From Sporocytophaga sp. (GTDB lineage: Bacteria; Bacteroidota; Bacteroidia; Cytophagales; Cytophagaceae), in assembly GCF_017745095.1 (NCBI RefSeq), contig NZ_JAGHZZ010000015.1:42600-106599 (forward strand): DNA of 64,000 bases. The letters are read 5' to 3'. Shown piece by piece: positions 24,235-33,382 of the stretch (the first letter of the stretch is position 1; every line of letters starts with the position of its first letter). The notes beneath the pieces were generated by a model. The model was not told the DNA's origin, ran no database searches, and saw nothing but the letters and a program-made list of their open reading frames with translations. Made by a program: the position numbers and the translations under genes.

Positions 24235-25638
24235 ATGAAAAGAATCTTATTGTTAGTGGTGTTCCTATTAAATATGGTTGCAGTTGAATCCTTTGCAACT
24301 CATATAAAAGGCGGACAGATACTTTATCAAATTATTGGTGACAAAGCCTCTGTCGCTCTTATTACATATACCAATAGAAGTGCTGTAGATGCAGGTGTAG
24401 ATGATCCAACCGCATCAATAGATTTTGGAGATGGAACTTCCTCCGAATATCCCAGGTCTTCAAAGCGACTAATAAATGATGATACCTATGAAAATGTTTA
24501 CATGGGAGAACAACATAGATTTCCGGGCACAGGTACTTATAAGATTGGCTATACTGAATCAAATAGAACCGGAGATATAAAGAATATGTCCAATTCTATA
24601 AATACTCCATATTATGTTGAAACACTTGTAAGTATAGTTTCTGGTAGTCAAACCACATATTCAGGTCCGTTGTTTTTATCTGCTCCTATTTTTCAAGCAG
24701 AAAAAAATAAAACCTTTACTAATAACATTTCAGCATATGTTCAAAATGGAGATAGTCTTGCTTATAAGCTAGTTAGCTGTAAACAGGCAAGAAATGTCGA
24801 TGTGTCAAATTATTTTATTCCTAATGGTTTTAAAATTGATCCCTATTCTGGACAGATTACTTGGGATAACCCGTCAATTGAAGGAAGGTATAATTTTGCT
24901 GTTATGGTTGAACTATATAGGAGTGGAGTAAGAATAGGTTATGTAATCAGAGACTTTCAGATATATGTTAATAAGGATCAACTATCCGGACAAAAATTTG
25001 ACATAACATCATCTCACAGTCTAACTCCTGGCAACAGTATATCTTTGGATCCCGGCAATGTTTTTTCAATGGAGGTATTCTTTCAAGATACTGCAAATAG
25101 TATAGCTAATCTTAAGTATTTCGGGGAATTACAGAATGAAGATGGCGTGTTTAATATAACTATTGAACAAGCTAATGCAAGCGCCAGGGAAACTTCAACA
25201 GCATTGAAGAGCCCTCTTTATAAGGCAACGGTGACAATGAATGTCGAAGAGAAGCATAAAAGATCAATGCCATACAATCTTATTTTCAGAGGAGAGACCA
25301 AAGGAAGCTCAGCTACTATAAGTAATGATTTAACAATTCAGTTATATATTGGAGTACCGGTTCCTCTTGGGATTAATTCTAAAAGTGCTAAAAGCAAGGC
25401 GAACTTAAGTTTATATCCTGTACCCGTCACAGATCGTTTCACTATAAAAAAGGAAAGCAACGTCTCAGGCACCCTTATTATATATGACATAGAAGGGAAG
25501 GATGTGAAGAGAATTTATCTTAGCAATGGTGCGTTGGAAACTCAATATAGTATTGAATTACAAAGCGGCACTTATATGTATAATTTTAATTCAGACAATG
25601 GCGAAGAGTTCTCTACGGGCAAATTTCTAGTTAATTAA
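24235..25638 (+). CDS. Secreted protein with T9SS C-terminal sorting domain
   Basis: A 467-residue exported protein. The N-terminal signal peptide ends before THIKGGQILYQIIG, the opening of a family common in gliding Cytophagales. The middle contains PKD/cadherin-like beta repeats. The last about 75 residues are a type A sorting domain starting LSLYPVPVTDRFTIKK and ending GKFLVN, which directs secretion through the type IX system and surface attachment. A terminator follows. Confidence 0.88.
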   Translation: MKRILLLVVFLLNMVAVESFATHIKGGQILYQIIGDKASVALITYTNRSAVDAGVDDPTASIDFGDGTSSEYPRSSKRLINDDTYENVYMGEQHRFPGTGTYKIGYTESNRTGDIKNMSNSINTPYYVETLVSIVSGSQTTYSGPLFLSAPIFQAEKNKTFTNNISAYVQNGDSLAYKLVSCKQARNVDVSNYFIPNGFKIDPYSGQITWDNPSIEGRYNFAVMVELYRSGVRIGYVIRDFQIYVNKDQLSGQKFDITSSHSLTPGNSISLDPGNVFSMEVFFQDTANSIANLKYFGELQNEDGVFNITIEQANASARETSTALKSPLYKATVTMNVEEKHKRSMPYNLIFRGETKGSSATISNDLTIQLYIGVPVPLGINSKSAKSKANLSLYPVPVTDRFTIKKESNVSGTLIIYDIEGKDVKRIYLSNGALETQYSIELQSGTYMYNFNSDNGEEFSTGKFLVN

Positions 25639-25666
25639 AGAATCGAGTTAGAAAGTTATTAATAAA

Positions 25667-25704
25667 GAACGCCCGAACTTTAAACAAGTCCGGGTGTTTT
25701 TTAT
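25667..25704. terminator. Rho-independent terminator between convergent genes
   Basis: An AACGCCCG...CGGGTGTT-type stem with T6 behind it, placed between convergent genes. Confidence 0.75.
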
Positions 25705-25770
25705 ATCTTAAAATTTACAACTTAATAGATGTCATCCAAAGCCATGAACTATTGCTGGATTGGCAATTGT

Positions 25771-25825
25771 TAACTTTCAACTTTCAGCTTTAGGCTTTTC
25801 GCTTTTTTCTTAAAACTTATTACTT
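25771..25825 (+). repeat. Heptad-period intergenic repeat, copy 6
   Basis: Units ACTTTCA, ACTTTCA, GCTTTAG, GCTTTTC, GCTTTTT and relatives run up to the 3' end of the following minus-strand gene. Confidence 0.6.
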
Positions 25826-25826
25826 C

Positions 25827-26660
25827 TCAGTATTCCCATAGATGATGTTCGTATTCCAAAAGTTCGTTTGCAGCCCACTGAGATGCCATAATTCCTTTTG
25901 TTTGGTCAGAGTATATGTCAGCAAGATAATAATCCTTGGCATTGGAAACCTTTACGATGTATGAGCTGAAAAGCCGGAGTTCAAAGGCATCTGCTAGGTT
26001 TTTATGCTGTGCTTCGTTTTGAGTGTTGTACGAAATAGCTTTTGGATTATTTTTAAATAAGTTATTTTTTAGTTCATCGAAGCTAAAGGAAGCAACTATA
26101 GATTGCAGCCCTTTGATATTGGCCGGGTGATCAGCTGGTATGAATAAGCTTATAGATAATATATTGTATATCAATTTTGATTTCTCTTTATCAAAGATAA
26201 TTTCCTCCTTAATTTCAAGTTGATACAAATCATTGGCAAGATACTCTTCAACTGCCGGTATCTGAAATCTCCAGTCTGGGCCATAAGCAATAAATGCATC
26301 AACTGTATCTGCAGGATTATTGACATTAATAGAAGGAACTGCAGAAGGTATTTTTAGCCTTTCTTGTAATTCGGTTGACGTTAATTTTAAAGCCAGAGAG
26401 TCATTATCATATGCAGTTATTTTATTCTTTTTTGCAGCATCAATAAGTAGTCCAGGCAATTCATAATTTTTGGCAAATAATCCTTCATTCTGTTTTTCTC
26501 TTAAATCCAAAGCCCTTGTTATGGTCTTTTTATGCATGGCATCACAGGATCTTTGTTTCAGATTTTGTCCAAAGGAAAAAAAAGAAAAAATGATAAAACA
26601 CGTTGATAGCAAGTAACTTTTGCTGTTTAGGTAGTTTGATTTACAGGTTTTCATATGCAT
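25827..26660 (-). CDS. Uncharacterised exported protein
   Basis: A 277-residue protein with a hydrophobic segment LLSTCFIIFSFFSFG near residues 18-32 acting as signal peptide after a basic N terminus. The mature region is rich in Leu and Asp with an AVEEYLANDLYQLEIKEEI stretch. From memory, gliding-motility proteins such as GldN have a similar size and layout, but no specific match can be claimed. It is a single gene on the minus strand, divergent from an ECF sigma factor. Confidence 0.6.
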   Translation of the reverse strand: MHMKTCKSNYLNSKSYLLSTCFIIFSFFSFGQNLKQRSCDAMHKKTITRALDLREKQNEGLFAKNYELPGLLIDAAKKNKITAYDNDSLALKLTSTELQERLKIPSAVPSINVNNPADTVDAFIAYGPDWRFQIPAVEEYLANDLYQLEIKEEIIFDKEKSKLIYNILSISLFIPADHPANIKGLQSIVASFSFDELKNNLFKNNPKAISYNTQNEAQHKNLADAFELRLFSSYIVKVSNAKDYYLADIYSDQTKGIMASQWAANELLEYEHHLWEY

Positions 26661-26775
26661 ATTTCGTTTGTTTGAATCCTGTAATGAATAAGAAATAAAA
26701 AAGATACAGCGTTAATGAAAAAAATATTAAATTAATATTCCATTAGAAACTCCTTTTAGATTTAAATATTGCTGT

Positions 26776-27348
26776 TTGGAAAATTATAAAGAGGTAAATC
26801 AGGAAGAAGAAAAAGCAATTATTGAGAAAGCTAAAAAAGATCCTGAACAGTTTGGCATTCTTTACAACCGGTATTATAAACCCGTTTATATTTTTATTCA
26901 TAAGAGGACAAATGATAAGGAATGTTCTGCAGATATTGCTTCACATGTTTTTTTAAAAGCGCTTACAAACCTTAAGAATTATATTCATCAGGGATTTCCT
27001 TTTTCATCCTGGTTGTATAAGATTGCTCTGAATGAAGTAAATGAGTACTATAGAAAAAAAAATAAAAGGAGAGTTGTAAGCATTGAAATCACTGGCTTGG
27101 AAAGGTTGACTGATGCATTAATAGAAGGTGAATCAGATCTTGAACTAAATGAAAAGAGATTTCATCTTTCAGAAGCATTGAAGCAACTTGACGCTTTAGA
27201 AATACAATTAATAGAGCTTAGATTCTTTGAAGAAAAATCATTCAAAGAAGTCGGGTATATTCTCAACATTACGGAGAACAATGCAAAAGTTAAAACATAT
27301 CGGTTACTTGATAAGATAAAAGCTGCAGTGCTTTTGAACTATAGATAA
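26776..27348 (+). CDS. ECF-type RNA polymerase sigma factor
   Basis: A 190-residue sigma-70-family factor. Region 2 covers about residues 20-95 (FGILYNRYYKPVYIFI, FSSWLYKIALNEVNEYYR) and region 4 covers 130-185 (SEALKQLDALEIQLIELRFFEEKSFKEVGYILNITENNAKVKTYR). The start is TTG at 26776; no ATG is available before region 2. The next gene begins with the ATG directly after this gene's stop and encodes a single-pass membrane protein, a likely anti-sigma or partner. Confidence 0.9.
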   Translation: MENYKEVNQEEEKAIIEKAKKDPEQFGILYNRYYKPVYIFIHKRTNDKECSADIASHVFLKALTNLKNYIHQGFPFSSWLYKIALNEVNEYYRKKNKRRVVSIEITGLERLTDALIEGESDLELNEKRFHLSEALKQLDALEIQLIELRFFEEKSFKEVGYILNITENNAKVKTYRLLDKIKAAVLLNYR

Positions 27349-27939
27349 ATGAAAGACTTTGATATTATAGATGATTATAAACAACCTTCTGACGAAGAGA
27401 TAGAGAAGAGTCAGAACTTCTCTGAACTCATGGCCAGATATAATATGTCGCATAAAAATGGTAAATCTAATAACAGGATTAAGTTTATTGGTGGAACTAT
27501 TCTCTTAGTTTCAATTGTATCAATACTATCTTATTATGTTATAAATAAATATGATAATCATAGAAACGAGGAGTTGGAGGTTAAGCCAAAGGCCTTAATA
27601 CTTCAGGTAATTAAAGATTCAGTTTTTGATAAAAGAACTTTGGTACAAGAAAAAGATACACTAATAAAACCAATTCAAGATCATGCTGTTTCTTTAAAGG
27701 AAAGATCATCGAAGATGAAACATTCTTCTATTGATATTACAAAACAACTAAACCCGAAAGACTCAGTACATAATACCTCAAAAGAATTATTACAAGATAA
27801 ACCTGTAAAGACCGATTCTATTATAGATCCAGCAAAGAATAAAGTAAAGGTGAAAAATGGAAATCAGACTATATATGAACAGGATCAGCAGGAGTTGGAA
27901 AAGAAATTCTTGGAAAGATATTATCAAAAGAAAAAATAA
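27349..27939 (+). CDS. Single-pass membrane protein, possible anti-sigma partner
   Basis: A 196-residue protein with about 45 cytoplasmic residues, one transmembrane helix (FIGGTILLVSIVSILSYYVI, about residues 46-65) and a Lys/Asp/Ser-rich extracytoplasmic tail. Its ATG abuts the sigma factor's stop codon, so the two are co-translated. The N-terminal part lacks the zinc motif of classical ZAS anti-sigma factors. The anti-sigma role is inferred from position and topology only. Confidence 0.65.
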   Translation: MKDFDIIDDYKQPSDEEIEKSQNFSELMARYNMSHKNGKSNNRIKFIGGTILLVSIVSILSYYVINKYDNHRNEELEVKPKALILQVIKDSVFDKRTLVQEKDTLIKPIQDHAVSLKERSSKMKHSSIDITKQLNPKDSVHNTSKELLQDKPVKTDSIIDPAKNKVKVKNGNQTIYEQDQQELEKKFLERYYQKKK

Positions 27940-27941
27940 AT

Positions 27942-27970
27942 AAAAAGCCCCGACATGTCGGGGCTTTTTA
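27942..27970. terminator. Bidirectional Rho-independent terminator
   Basis: AAAAAGCCCCGACATG reads as its own inverted repeat with CATGTCGGGGCTTTTT. It sits between two convergent genes and serves both. Confidence 0.85.
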
Positions 27971-27978
27971 TTTCAAGT

Positions 27979-28503
27979 TTAATATCGGATGATCGCGTAT
28001 AAACGGCCATTGTCATAATAATATTTCCAATGATCTGTTTTACGATTGTTGTTAAAATTACCTTCAGACTCCATTATTCCATTAGGGTAATAAAATTTCC
28101 AGTATCCGGATTGAAAGCCATTGTTAAAGTTACCTTCAGCTCTAAGTCTGCCGTTTGGATGGTAGAACTTCCAATATCCTGAAAACTGGCCGTTATTGAT
28201 ATTACCTTCTTTTTTCATTGAGCCTGTGTCGTAATAAAATTTCCAATAACCAGAAGGCTGGCCATTGTTATAGTTTCCTTCACTTTTAATTTTGCCATCA
28301 GGATAGTAGTTAACTTCGCTGCCTCCAACGTCCCCTGGAGCATAATCGAAAACATATATACTGGTGTCATTCAGGAAATAGTTGGACTCACTCTGTACCA
28401 CCGGTGAAGGATCATATCTTCGTCCTCTTCTGCTTGTTGTCCACTCGCATGAACTCAAAGTAACAAGACAGAAAAAGATAATAGTAATGTGTTTTACTTT
28501 CAT
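27979..28503 (-). CDS. Lipoprotein with MORN/YwqK-type repeats
   Basis: About 174 residues. The start at 28503 gives the lipoprotein signal MKVKHITIIFFCLVTLSSC; an upstream ATG at 28536 would add 11 residues before it. The mature part holds four copies of a 23-residue repeat of the pattern YYPNGxxxSEGNFNNGxxxGYWKF, as in MORN and YwqK-family proteins. Such proteins are surface lipoproteins in Bacteroidota with unknown partners. The antitoxin label often given to YwqK is not supported here by any neighbour. Confidence 0.8.
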   Translation of the reverse strand: MKVKHITIIFFCLVTLSSCEWTTSRRGRRYDPSPVVQSESNYFLNDTSIYVFDYAPGDVGGSEVNYYPDGKIKSEGNYNNGQPSGYWKFYYDTGSMKKEGNINNGQFSGYWKFYHPNGRLRAEGNFNNGFQSGYWKFYYPNGIMESEGNFNNNRKTDHWKYYYDNGRLYAIIRY

Positions 28504-28579
28504 AAATTTTCTTGTTAAAGTATAATTTGTATCCAAATTTAATAAAATCTTTATTCACTTATATAAGATTTTATGGATA

Positions 28580-29647
28580 TCAAACCTGGTCGAAAGCAGA
28601 AACATAGAAAAGTCCCTTATCCATTGTTTGCCATTGTGAATGAGTGTTATGAGAGGATAACATGATCATTGGTTGTATTTTGGATTCTATTTTACTCAGA
28701 AAACCCCTGTCACTAACTTTAAAGGACTTAGTAATAGGTGATTTAGGATCCCCATAATATATGCCTGAATGGCAGTTGAATGCAGCCAATACAGACTCAA
28801 ATAGCATGGGGACAATATTTTCAAAGCCTTGTTTTACATATACTGAATCGAATGCAATGAAATGATAATTTTTGGGGTTAAAAACCTTTGATAACTTGGG
28901 AATGAAAGGTAGTATATTTTGTGCAGCAAGGCCGGACAAACCGGGTAGGGTCTTAAACTGCCAATGAGCTGGAACAGCTTGTACTCCGGCGATTATTTCA
29001 CCTTTATTTCTGATTACAAAATAGTTGTTATCCCGTCCTATATAGTCTAGTACTACCAATTGATAGGCGCTGTAATATTCTTTAAATAATTTTTTTAATT
29101 CATCTATTCTTTCTTTTTCAAGTCTTGAAAATCCTGGAAAGAATTTAGGATTAAACCTGCTAAAGCTAAGAACCTCATAGATTCCGGCAGGTTTGTTTCC
29201 TTGTTTTCTGGAAAGTTTAAGAGAATATTTATTTGCTTCTTCAATATAAGAATATACTATAAATGGTCTTGGCTCTGATTTTCGAATATATTCGTAAGCC
29301 TTTTCTTTTAATAAGGTCCCCATTCCTTTTCTTCCAAATTCCGGCAATATGGAAAGGTATCTTCCGTAAAATCCTTTCTCCGGATAGCCTTTGTTGATTA
29401 ATATTCTTTCAGATAAGCAGAAGGTGCCGATAGGGTTATCACCCTTGTACAGTGTAAAGAAGTGCGGATTGACTGTTTTTCCTGCCCGCTCTCTGATATT
29501 TCTATGGCGATAGCTAAGTCCATGACTTCCATAGAATGTCCTTTCCAGAATATTCAACACATCTTCAGTTGCAAAGGAAGAATATAGGATTTTAAAATCC
29601 AGATCATGGAAGATTTCTTCCTGATGTTTTTCAATTGAAGTGATCAT
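28580..29647 (-). CDS. GNAT-family N-acetyltransferase-like protein
   Basis: A 355-residue protein. Its first half has GNAT features: NPIGTFCLSERILI strand and the acetyl-CoA loop LPEFGRKGMGTLLKEKAYEYI (about residues 101-122). The second half looks like a second, degenerate GNAT domain with YYSAYQLVVLDYIGRDNNYFVIRN. Substrate unknown. It is a single gene with no co-directional close partner. Confidence 0.75.
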   Translation of the reverse strand: MITSIEKHQEEIFHDLDFKILYSSFATEDVLNILERTFYGSHGLSYRHRNIRERAGKTVNPHFFTLYKGDNPIGTFCLSERILINKGYPEKGFYGRYLSILPEFGRKGMGTLLKEKAYEYIRKSEPRPFIVYSYIEEANKYSLKLSRKQGNKPAGIYEVLSFSRFNPKFFPGFSRLEKERIDELKKLFKEYYSAYQLVVLDYIGRDNNYFVIRNKGEIIAGVQAVPAHWQFKTLPGLSGLAAQNILPFIPKLSKVFNPKNYHFIAFDSVYVKQGFENIVPMLFESVLAAFNCHSGIYYGDPKSPITKSFKVSDRGFLSKIESKIQPMIMLSSHNTHSQWQTMDKGLFYVSAFDQV

Positions 29648-29732
29648 GGTGGAGGAAATAAGGAAGAGGTAATTTATTCGATTTTTCCTTCAAACTCAAT
29701 TTCTATGAGAATGTTTTTCTCTCTTTAAAAGA

Positions 29733-30404
29733 TCAGAAAAAAATTCTCAGGCCAGCATGAATCATCAGCAGATTGCCATTTATCTTTTTCCTGTCAAAAA
29801 AAAGGTCATTGGAGGCATTAACTCTAGCAGATCTTTGATTGATGAAATCAAAGGATGTACCGGAAAGAAAAGTACCTTTTAAATTAAAAAATATATTGTC
29901 ATTCATTTTTAATTCAATCCCACCGGCTGCTCCCAGATCAAAAGCCCATGAGCTGTTGAAGGATGAATTTGTATTAAGAGAATCTGAACTCTGATCATCA
30001 CTGACACTGGCAAATGTAAGAAAGGTTTTAGCTCCTGTAACAATATCTGCAAATGGAATTACCCTACTCGCCCATAATGGTTTAAATCTTATCATTCCAT
30101 GAAAGTATGCAATATTATGATTAATGGTAAGATTCGCATTTACAGCGTTACCAAAAGCTGTTTCAATGTTTTCATTTGACTGTTGTCTTCCGAAAGTTAA
30201 ATATGCAGCCTGGACACCAATACTAATAGGCCTTTCTCGGAGCTCCCTTAAAAGACTTACATCCAGCCCTACACCGATATTATTATTGTTTCTGCTAAAT
30301 TCTCCAACAGGAAAACCAACAGTAAGTGTAGGAACCAAGCTCCATTGAGCCAGGACTGAAAATGGCAGAATGGAAAAAATAAATATGATAAACCTTAAAG
30401 TCAT
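29733..30404 (-). CDS. Outer-membrane beta-barrel protein
   Basis: A 223-residue exported protein (signal MTLRFIIFIFSILPFSVLAQ) with alternating amphipathic strands and a C-terminal HAGLRIFF strand ending in Phe. The size fits an eight-strand OmpA-type or OMP_b-brl barrel. No enzymatic or peptidoglycan-binding domain is present. Confidence 0.75.
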   Translation of the reverse strand: MTLRFIIFIFSILPFSVLAQWSLVPTLTVGFPVGEFSRNNNNIGVGLDVSLLRELRERPISIGVQAAYLTFGRQQSNENIETAFGNAVNANLTINHNIAYFHGMIRFKPLWASRVIPFADIVTGAKTFLTFASVSDDQSSDSLNTNSSFNSSWAFDLGAAGGIELKMNDNIFFNLKGTFLSGTSFDFINQRSARVNASNDLFFDRKKINGNLLMIHAGLRIFF

Positions 30405-30484
30405 TTTAAAGGATTCTGTAGCTCACTTATTAAATGACTTAGAAGGGGAATTGTTTAGGGGATTTATGGAAATTTACGAATGGA

Positions 30485-30530
30485 GCGAAAAGCGAAAAGC
30501 CGAAAGCTTAAAGCAAAAGGCATAATGTTA
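30485..30530 (-). repeat. Heptad-period intergenic repeat, copy 7
   Basis: GAAAAGC, GAAAAGC, CGAAAGC, TTAAAGC, AAAAGGC units. It is inverted relative to copy 8 about 100 bp away, so the two could pair. Confidence 0.6.
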
Positions 30531-30625
30531 AAATTGGAAGAATATTAATCTGCGACTTACCTGTCTTCTCGTAGATAAAAACAATCTATTGATTGTTAGG
30601 TGAATATTGATAATTTAATCTGTGT

Positions 30626-30672
30626 CAACTTTCAACCTTTAACTTTCTGCTTTAAGCTTTTCGCTTTCAGCT
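30626..30672 (+). repeat. Heptad-period intergenic repeat, copy 8
   Basis: ACTTTCA, ACCTTTA, ACTTTCT, GCTTTAA, GCTTTTC, GCTTTCA units. Their last bases overlap the 3' end of the membrane protein gene. Confidence 0.6.
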
Positions 30673-31758
30673 CAATGTAGTTTCCTTCCAGCTGTACGTG
30701 TCATTTTTTATTTTCCAAATGAATCCGTCTATTACATAGTGAGTCAGCTGTGGAAGAGCAAGCAAAGGAACAATGAATGCCAGGATATTTTTGTCAGTTA
30801 ACATCGGGAGAAATTTAAATAAAAAGAAAACTTCTTTCCTGCTTTTCCATACAAGGGAATCCCACAAGCCTTCTTCCGTATAAGCCAAAATAAAAATGAT
30901 TACAATAAATAATACTAATCCAAATGAGCCGAATGTCCAACTATTGATGGTGTTGCCTGAAAATACTCCCAGCTTCTTTTTCTTTCTTCCGTAAAACCAA
31001 ATAAGAGCCATATAGGGAATCCCGTGTGAAACAACGTTAAGAAGGGTAAAGGTAAGATCCCCGTTATAGTATACGATACCTGCATACCATGAAAGCAAAG
31101 TCCCTGCGATGAGAAGATTCTTCGGGATATTTATGTGTCTGTTAATTACTGAAATGTATATTTCCTTGATTAAATAAATGAGAATTATGGCGATGTAACA
31201 CCATGTTAACACATCCAGCAATATTTCAGGTTGTTTATAAATGATAAAATCACCTTTGATAAACCATTCAAAGGTTCTGTCTCCGGATAAATGCCAGTAT
31301 ATAATGGGATAAACAGTTGCAGCGTATATTAATACTGTATCTGCTTTTTGAGATAAAATTGATTTTTCGTTTCTCGAATAAATTCTTAAAAAGCCATACT
31401 GTTGTCTTATGAAATGAAAAACAGCGATGTAAGCCAACACTCTCCAAAATGTCAGTGCATCAAATTCATACAGTATTACACCAGCTATAAAACATATAAC
31501 TGGTGTATTTACAAGCATTAATTTATGTTTAGTAAAAACATCTTTATCAAAGTAAGTGCGGAATATTGTGCTGTATACATGTGCAACATCTATAAGTAGC
31601 ACAAGAACAACCCATTGAAATGTGGAAACTTCATTGTCTTCAGAAAATATTTCAGGAAAAACGCCGATTAACAAAAGGCAAAAGAAGGGTGGAGACAAAA
31701 TGAACAACAGATCATTTACCGGTGTTCCAATCCATTTTTGTTCTTTCAATAATTGCAT
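30667..31758 (-). CDS. Polytopic membrane protein with conserved histidines
   Basis: A 363-residue protein with about eight transmembrane helices. Histidines sit within or next to helices in DVAHVYST, FHFIRQQYGF, SHGIPYMALIW and LTHYVIDGFIWK, an arrangement that recalls membrane di-metal oxygenases or desaturases, though the exact HxxxH/HxxHH boxes are not present. It is the last gene of the eight-gene operon and follows the flavoprotein gene by 1 bp. A redox step with the flavoprotein is an inference. Confidence 0.7.
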   Translation of the reverse strand: MQLLKEQKWIGTPVNDLLFILSPPFFCLLLIGVFPEIFSEDNEVSTFQWVVLVLLIDVAHVYSTIFRTYFDKDVFTKHKLMLVNTPVICFIAGVILYEFDALTFWRVLAYIAVFHFIRQQYGFLRIYSRNEKSILSQKADTVLIYAATVYPIIYWHLSGDRTFEWFIKGDFIIYKQPEILLDVLTWCYIAIILIYLIKEIYISVINRHINIPKNLLIAGTLLSWYAGIVYYNGDLTFTLLNVVSHGIPYMALIWFYGRKKKKLGVFSGNTINSWTFGSFGLVLFIVIIFILAYTEEGLWDSLVWKSRKEVFFLFKFLPMLTDKNILAFIVPLLALPQLTHYVIDGFIWKIKNDTYSWKETTLS

Positions 31759-31759
31759 A

Positions 31760-33376
31760 TTATGACTTGTTTAAAAGCTCTTTTGCAGCTCTTGTGCCTT
31801 GATAAAAGGCTTCTTCGAATATCGATATTCCGCTGAGATCTGAATGGGCAAAGAATATTTTTTCTTCTATGCTCTGCCTTGCATTTTTCCTCTCATCACT
31901 CCATATAAATCCTGGAATTGGTCTCACCATGCCATGTCCCCAGCGCCATATATCAATGTTTTCAATGCTTTTAGCTATTTCAGGATGTATTTGGGATAAA
32001 TCATTAATAATGTGATTTCTCCAGTACAAGGCATCTGTGTCATAGAGTTTTTTTCTTTCTGCGACTGGATCACCATCTGTAAGAGGTAGATAATAAGTGA
32101 TCACTCTTTTATCATGAAATGTATTTTCATTCTGGTGATTGGCATTCACATATCCCAGAGACTTGCTATCATAGAATACATTGTCCCAGCTTAGCGGAGC
32201 TCCTTTTCTGTCTTTAAATTCCTTGATTGTAATATTTGCCACCATCCAAGGTGCATAAGAGAATGTTGACTGCGAAATCGTTTCATGACTACGGTCCAAT
32301 AAGCGATTGGCTATGAATTGTGGCGTTGCCATTATACAATTGCTGCCTATATATCTATGAGTCTTATGGGTTTGGCTGTCAAGGTAATCTACCAGCACCT
32401 TACCATTTTCTATTTTTACAGAATAAACTAATTGATTGCTTATGACTTTATCCTTAAGTTTTTCTGAAAGTTTTTTTACAAGAAACCCGTTTCCTTCTGG
32501 CCATGTAAGCACTGTACCTTGTGATGCATTAGCTGCTTCTCCTTTTCTGGCAGCGAAGTAATGTATGCCCGCCCAGGCAGAAGTATTGTTTACATTTGTT
32601 CCATAGTCATCACGACAACAGTAATCTGCGTACCAATAAAGATGAGAGGAGGTAAATCCTTTTTGTTTAAGATACTCGGCCATTGAAATTTTATCAAGAG
32701 CTGTGAATTCACTGTCTTGGCTTGAAAAATCAACAGGGATAGTAAAAGCATATTTTCCATCCATACCTTTTCTTCTTCTGAAATCTTCCATCAGAAGCAT
32801 AAAGTCTTTTATTTCCTTGCGTTCTTTTTCCGATAATCCGAAATTCGGAATAATACCATCCTGCCAGTACCCGTTAATAAATAAACGTTCCTCCGGATCA
32901 AAACAAAGATAGTAATCATTATATACAGGCAAACCTTTACTGTTAAAGGAAGTCACGATGTTGGCTTCTTTGAGAAAATCAAACAGATCCTCTGAGTTTT
33001 CAGGATTAGGAATCGGAAGATAATGCGCACCCCATGGATATGCAGAAATATTATTGCTTCCATATGCTGAATTACCACCTGCGCTATTCTCTAGCTCGAG
33101 AACCTTGAAATGGTGATTTCCTTTTTTGTGTAAATATCTCGCCGCTGAAAGTCCTGCAACACCTCCTCCTACAATAATTGTATCGATTTCTTCAATAAGT
33201 GTTGGCTCGGGGATCTTATCAAATCTAAGTTTATGTCCTATGGCCACTGATGCTCCAACGATTGATGCTGGAATATCATTTGACTTTTCCGAACAGGAGA
33301 AAGAAGATGCGACCATGGTAGCGCCAATGGCTTTCATGGAGTTGATAAGAAAGGATCTTCTGTTAAAGAGAATCAT
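31760..33376 (-). CDS. FAD-dependent amine-oxidase-like flavoprotein, Tat-like signal
   Basis: A 538-residue flavoprotein. The N terminus NRRSFLINSMKAIGATMVASSFSC has a twin-Arg motif and a Cys that could be lipidated, so it is probably exported folded. The FAD dinucleotide motif is IIVGGGVAGLSAARYL near residues 67-82, followed by LELENSAGGN. The C-terminal part with GIHYFAARKGEA resembles flavin-containing amine oxidases and phytoene-desaturase-like enzymes. It lies between an aminopropyltransferase and a membrane protein in one operon, so oxidation of a polyamine-like product is plausible but unproven. Confidence 0.8.
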   Translation of the reverse strand: MILFNRRSFLINSMKAIGATMVASSFSCSEKSNDIPASIVGASVAIGHKLRFDKIPEPTLIEEIDTIIVGGGVAGLSAARYLHKKGNHHFKVLELENSAGGNSAYGSNNISAYPWGAHYLPIPNPENSEDLFDFLKEANIVTSFNSKGLPVYNDYYLCFDPEERLFINGYWQDGIIPNFGLSEKERKEIKDFMLLMEDFRRRKGMDGKYAFTIPVDFSSQDSEFTALDKISMAEYLKQKGFTSSHLYWYADYCCRDDYGTNVNNTSAWAGIHYFAARKGEAANASQGTVLTWPEGNGFLVKKLSEKLKDKVISNQLVYSVKIENGKVLVDYLDSQTHKTHRYIGSNCIMATPQFIANRLLDRSHETISQSTFSYAPWMVANITIKEFKDRKGAPLSWDNVFYDSKSLGYVNANHQNENTFHDKRVITYYLPLTDGDPVAERKKLYDTDALYWRNHIINDLSQIHPEIAKSIENIDIWRWGHGMVRPIPGFIWSDERKNARQSIEEKIFFAHSDLSGISIFEEAFYQGTRAAKELLNKS

Positions 33377-33382
33377 GGAGTA

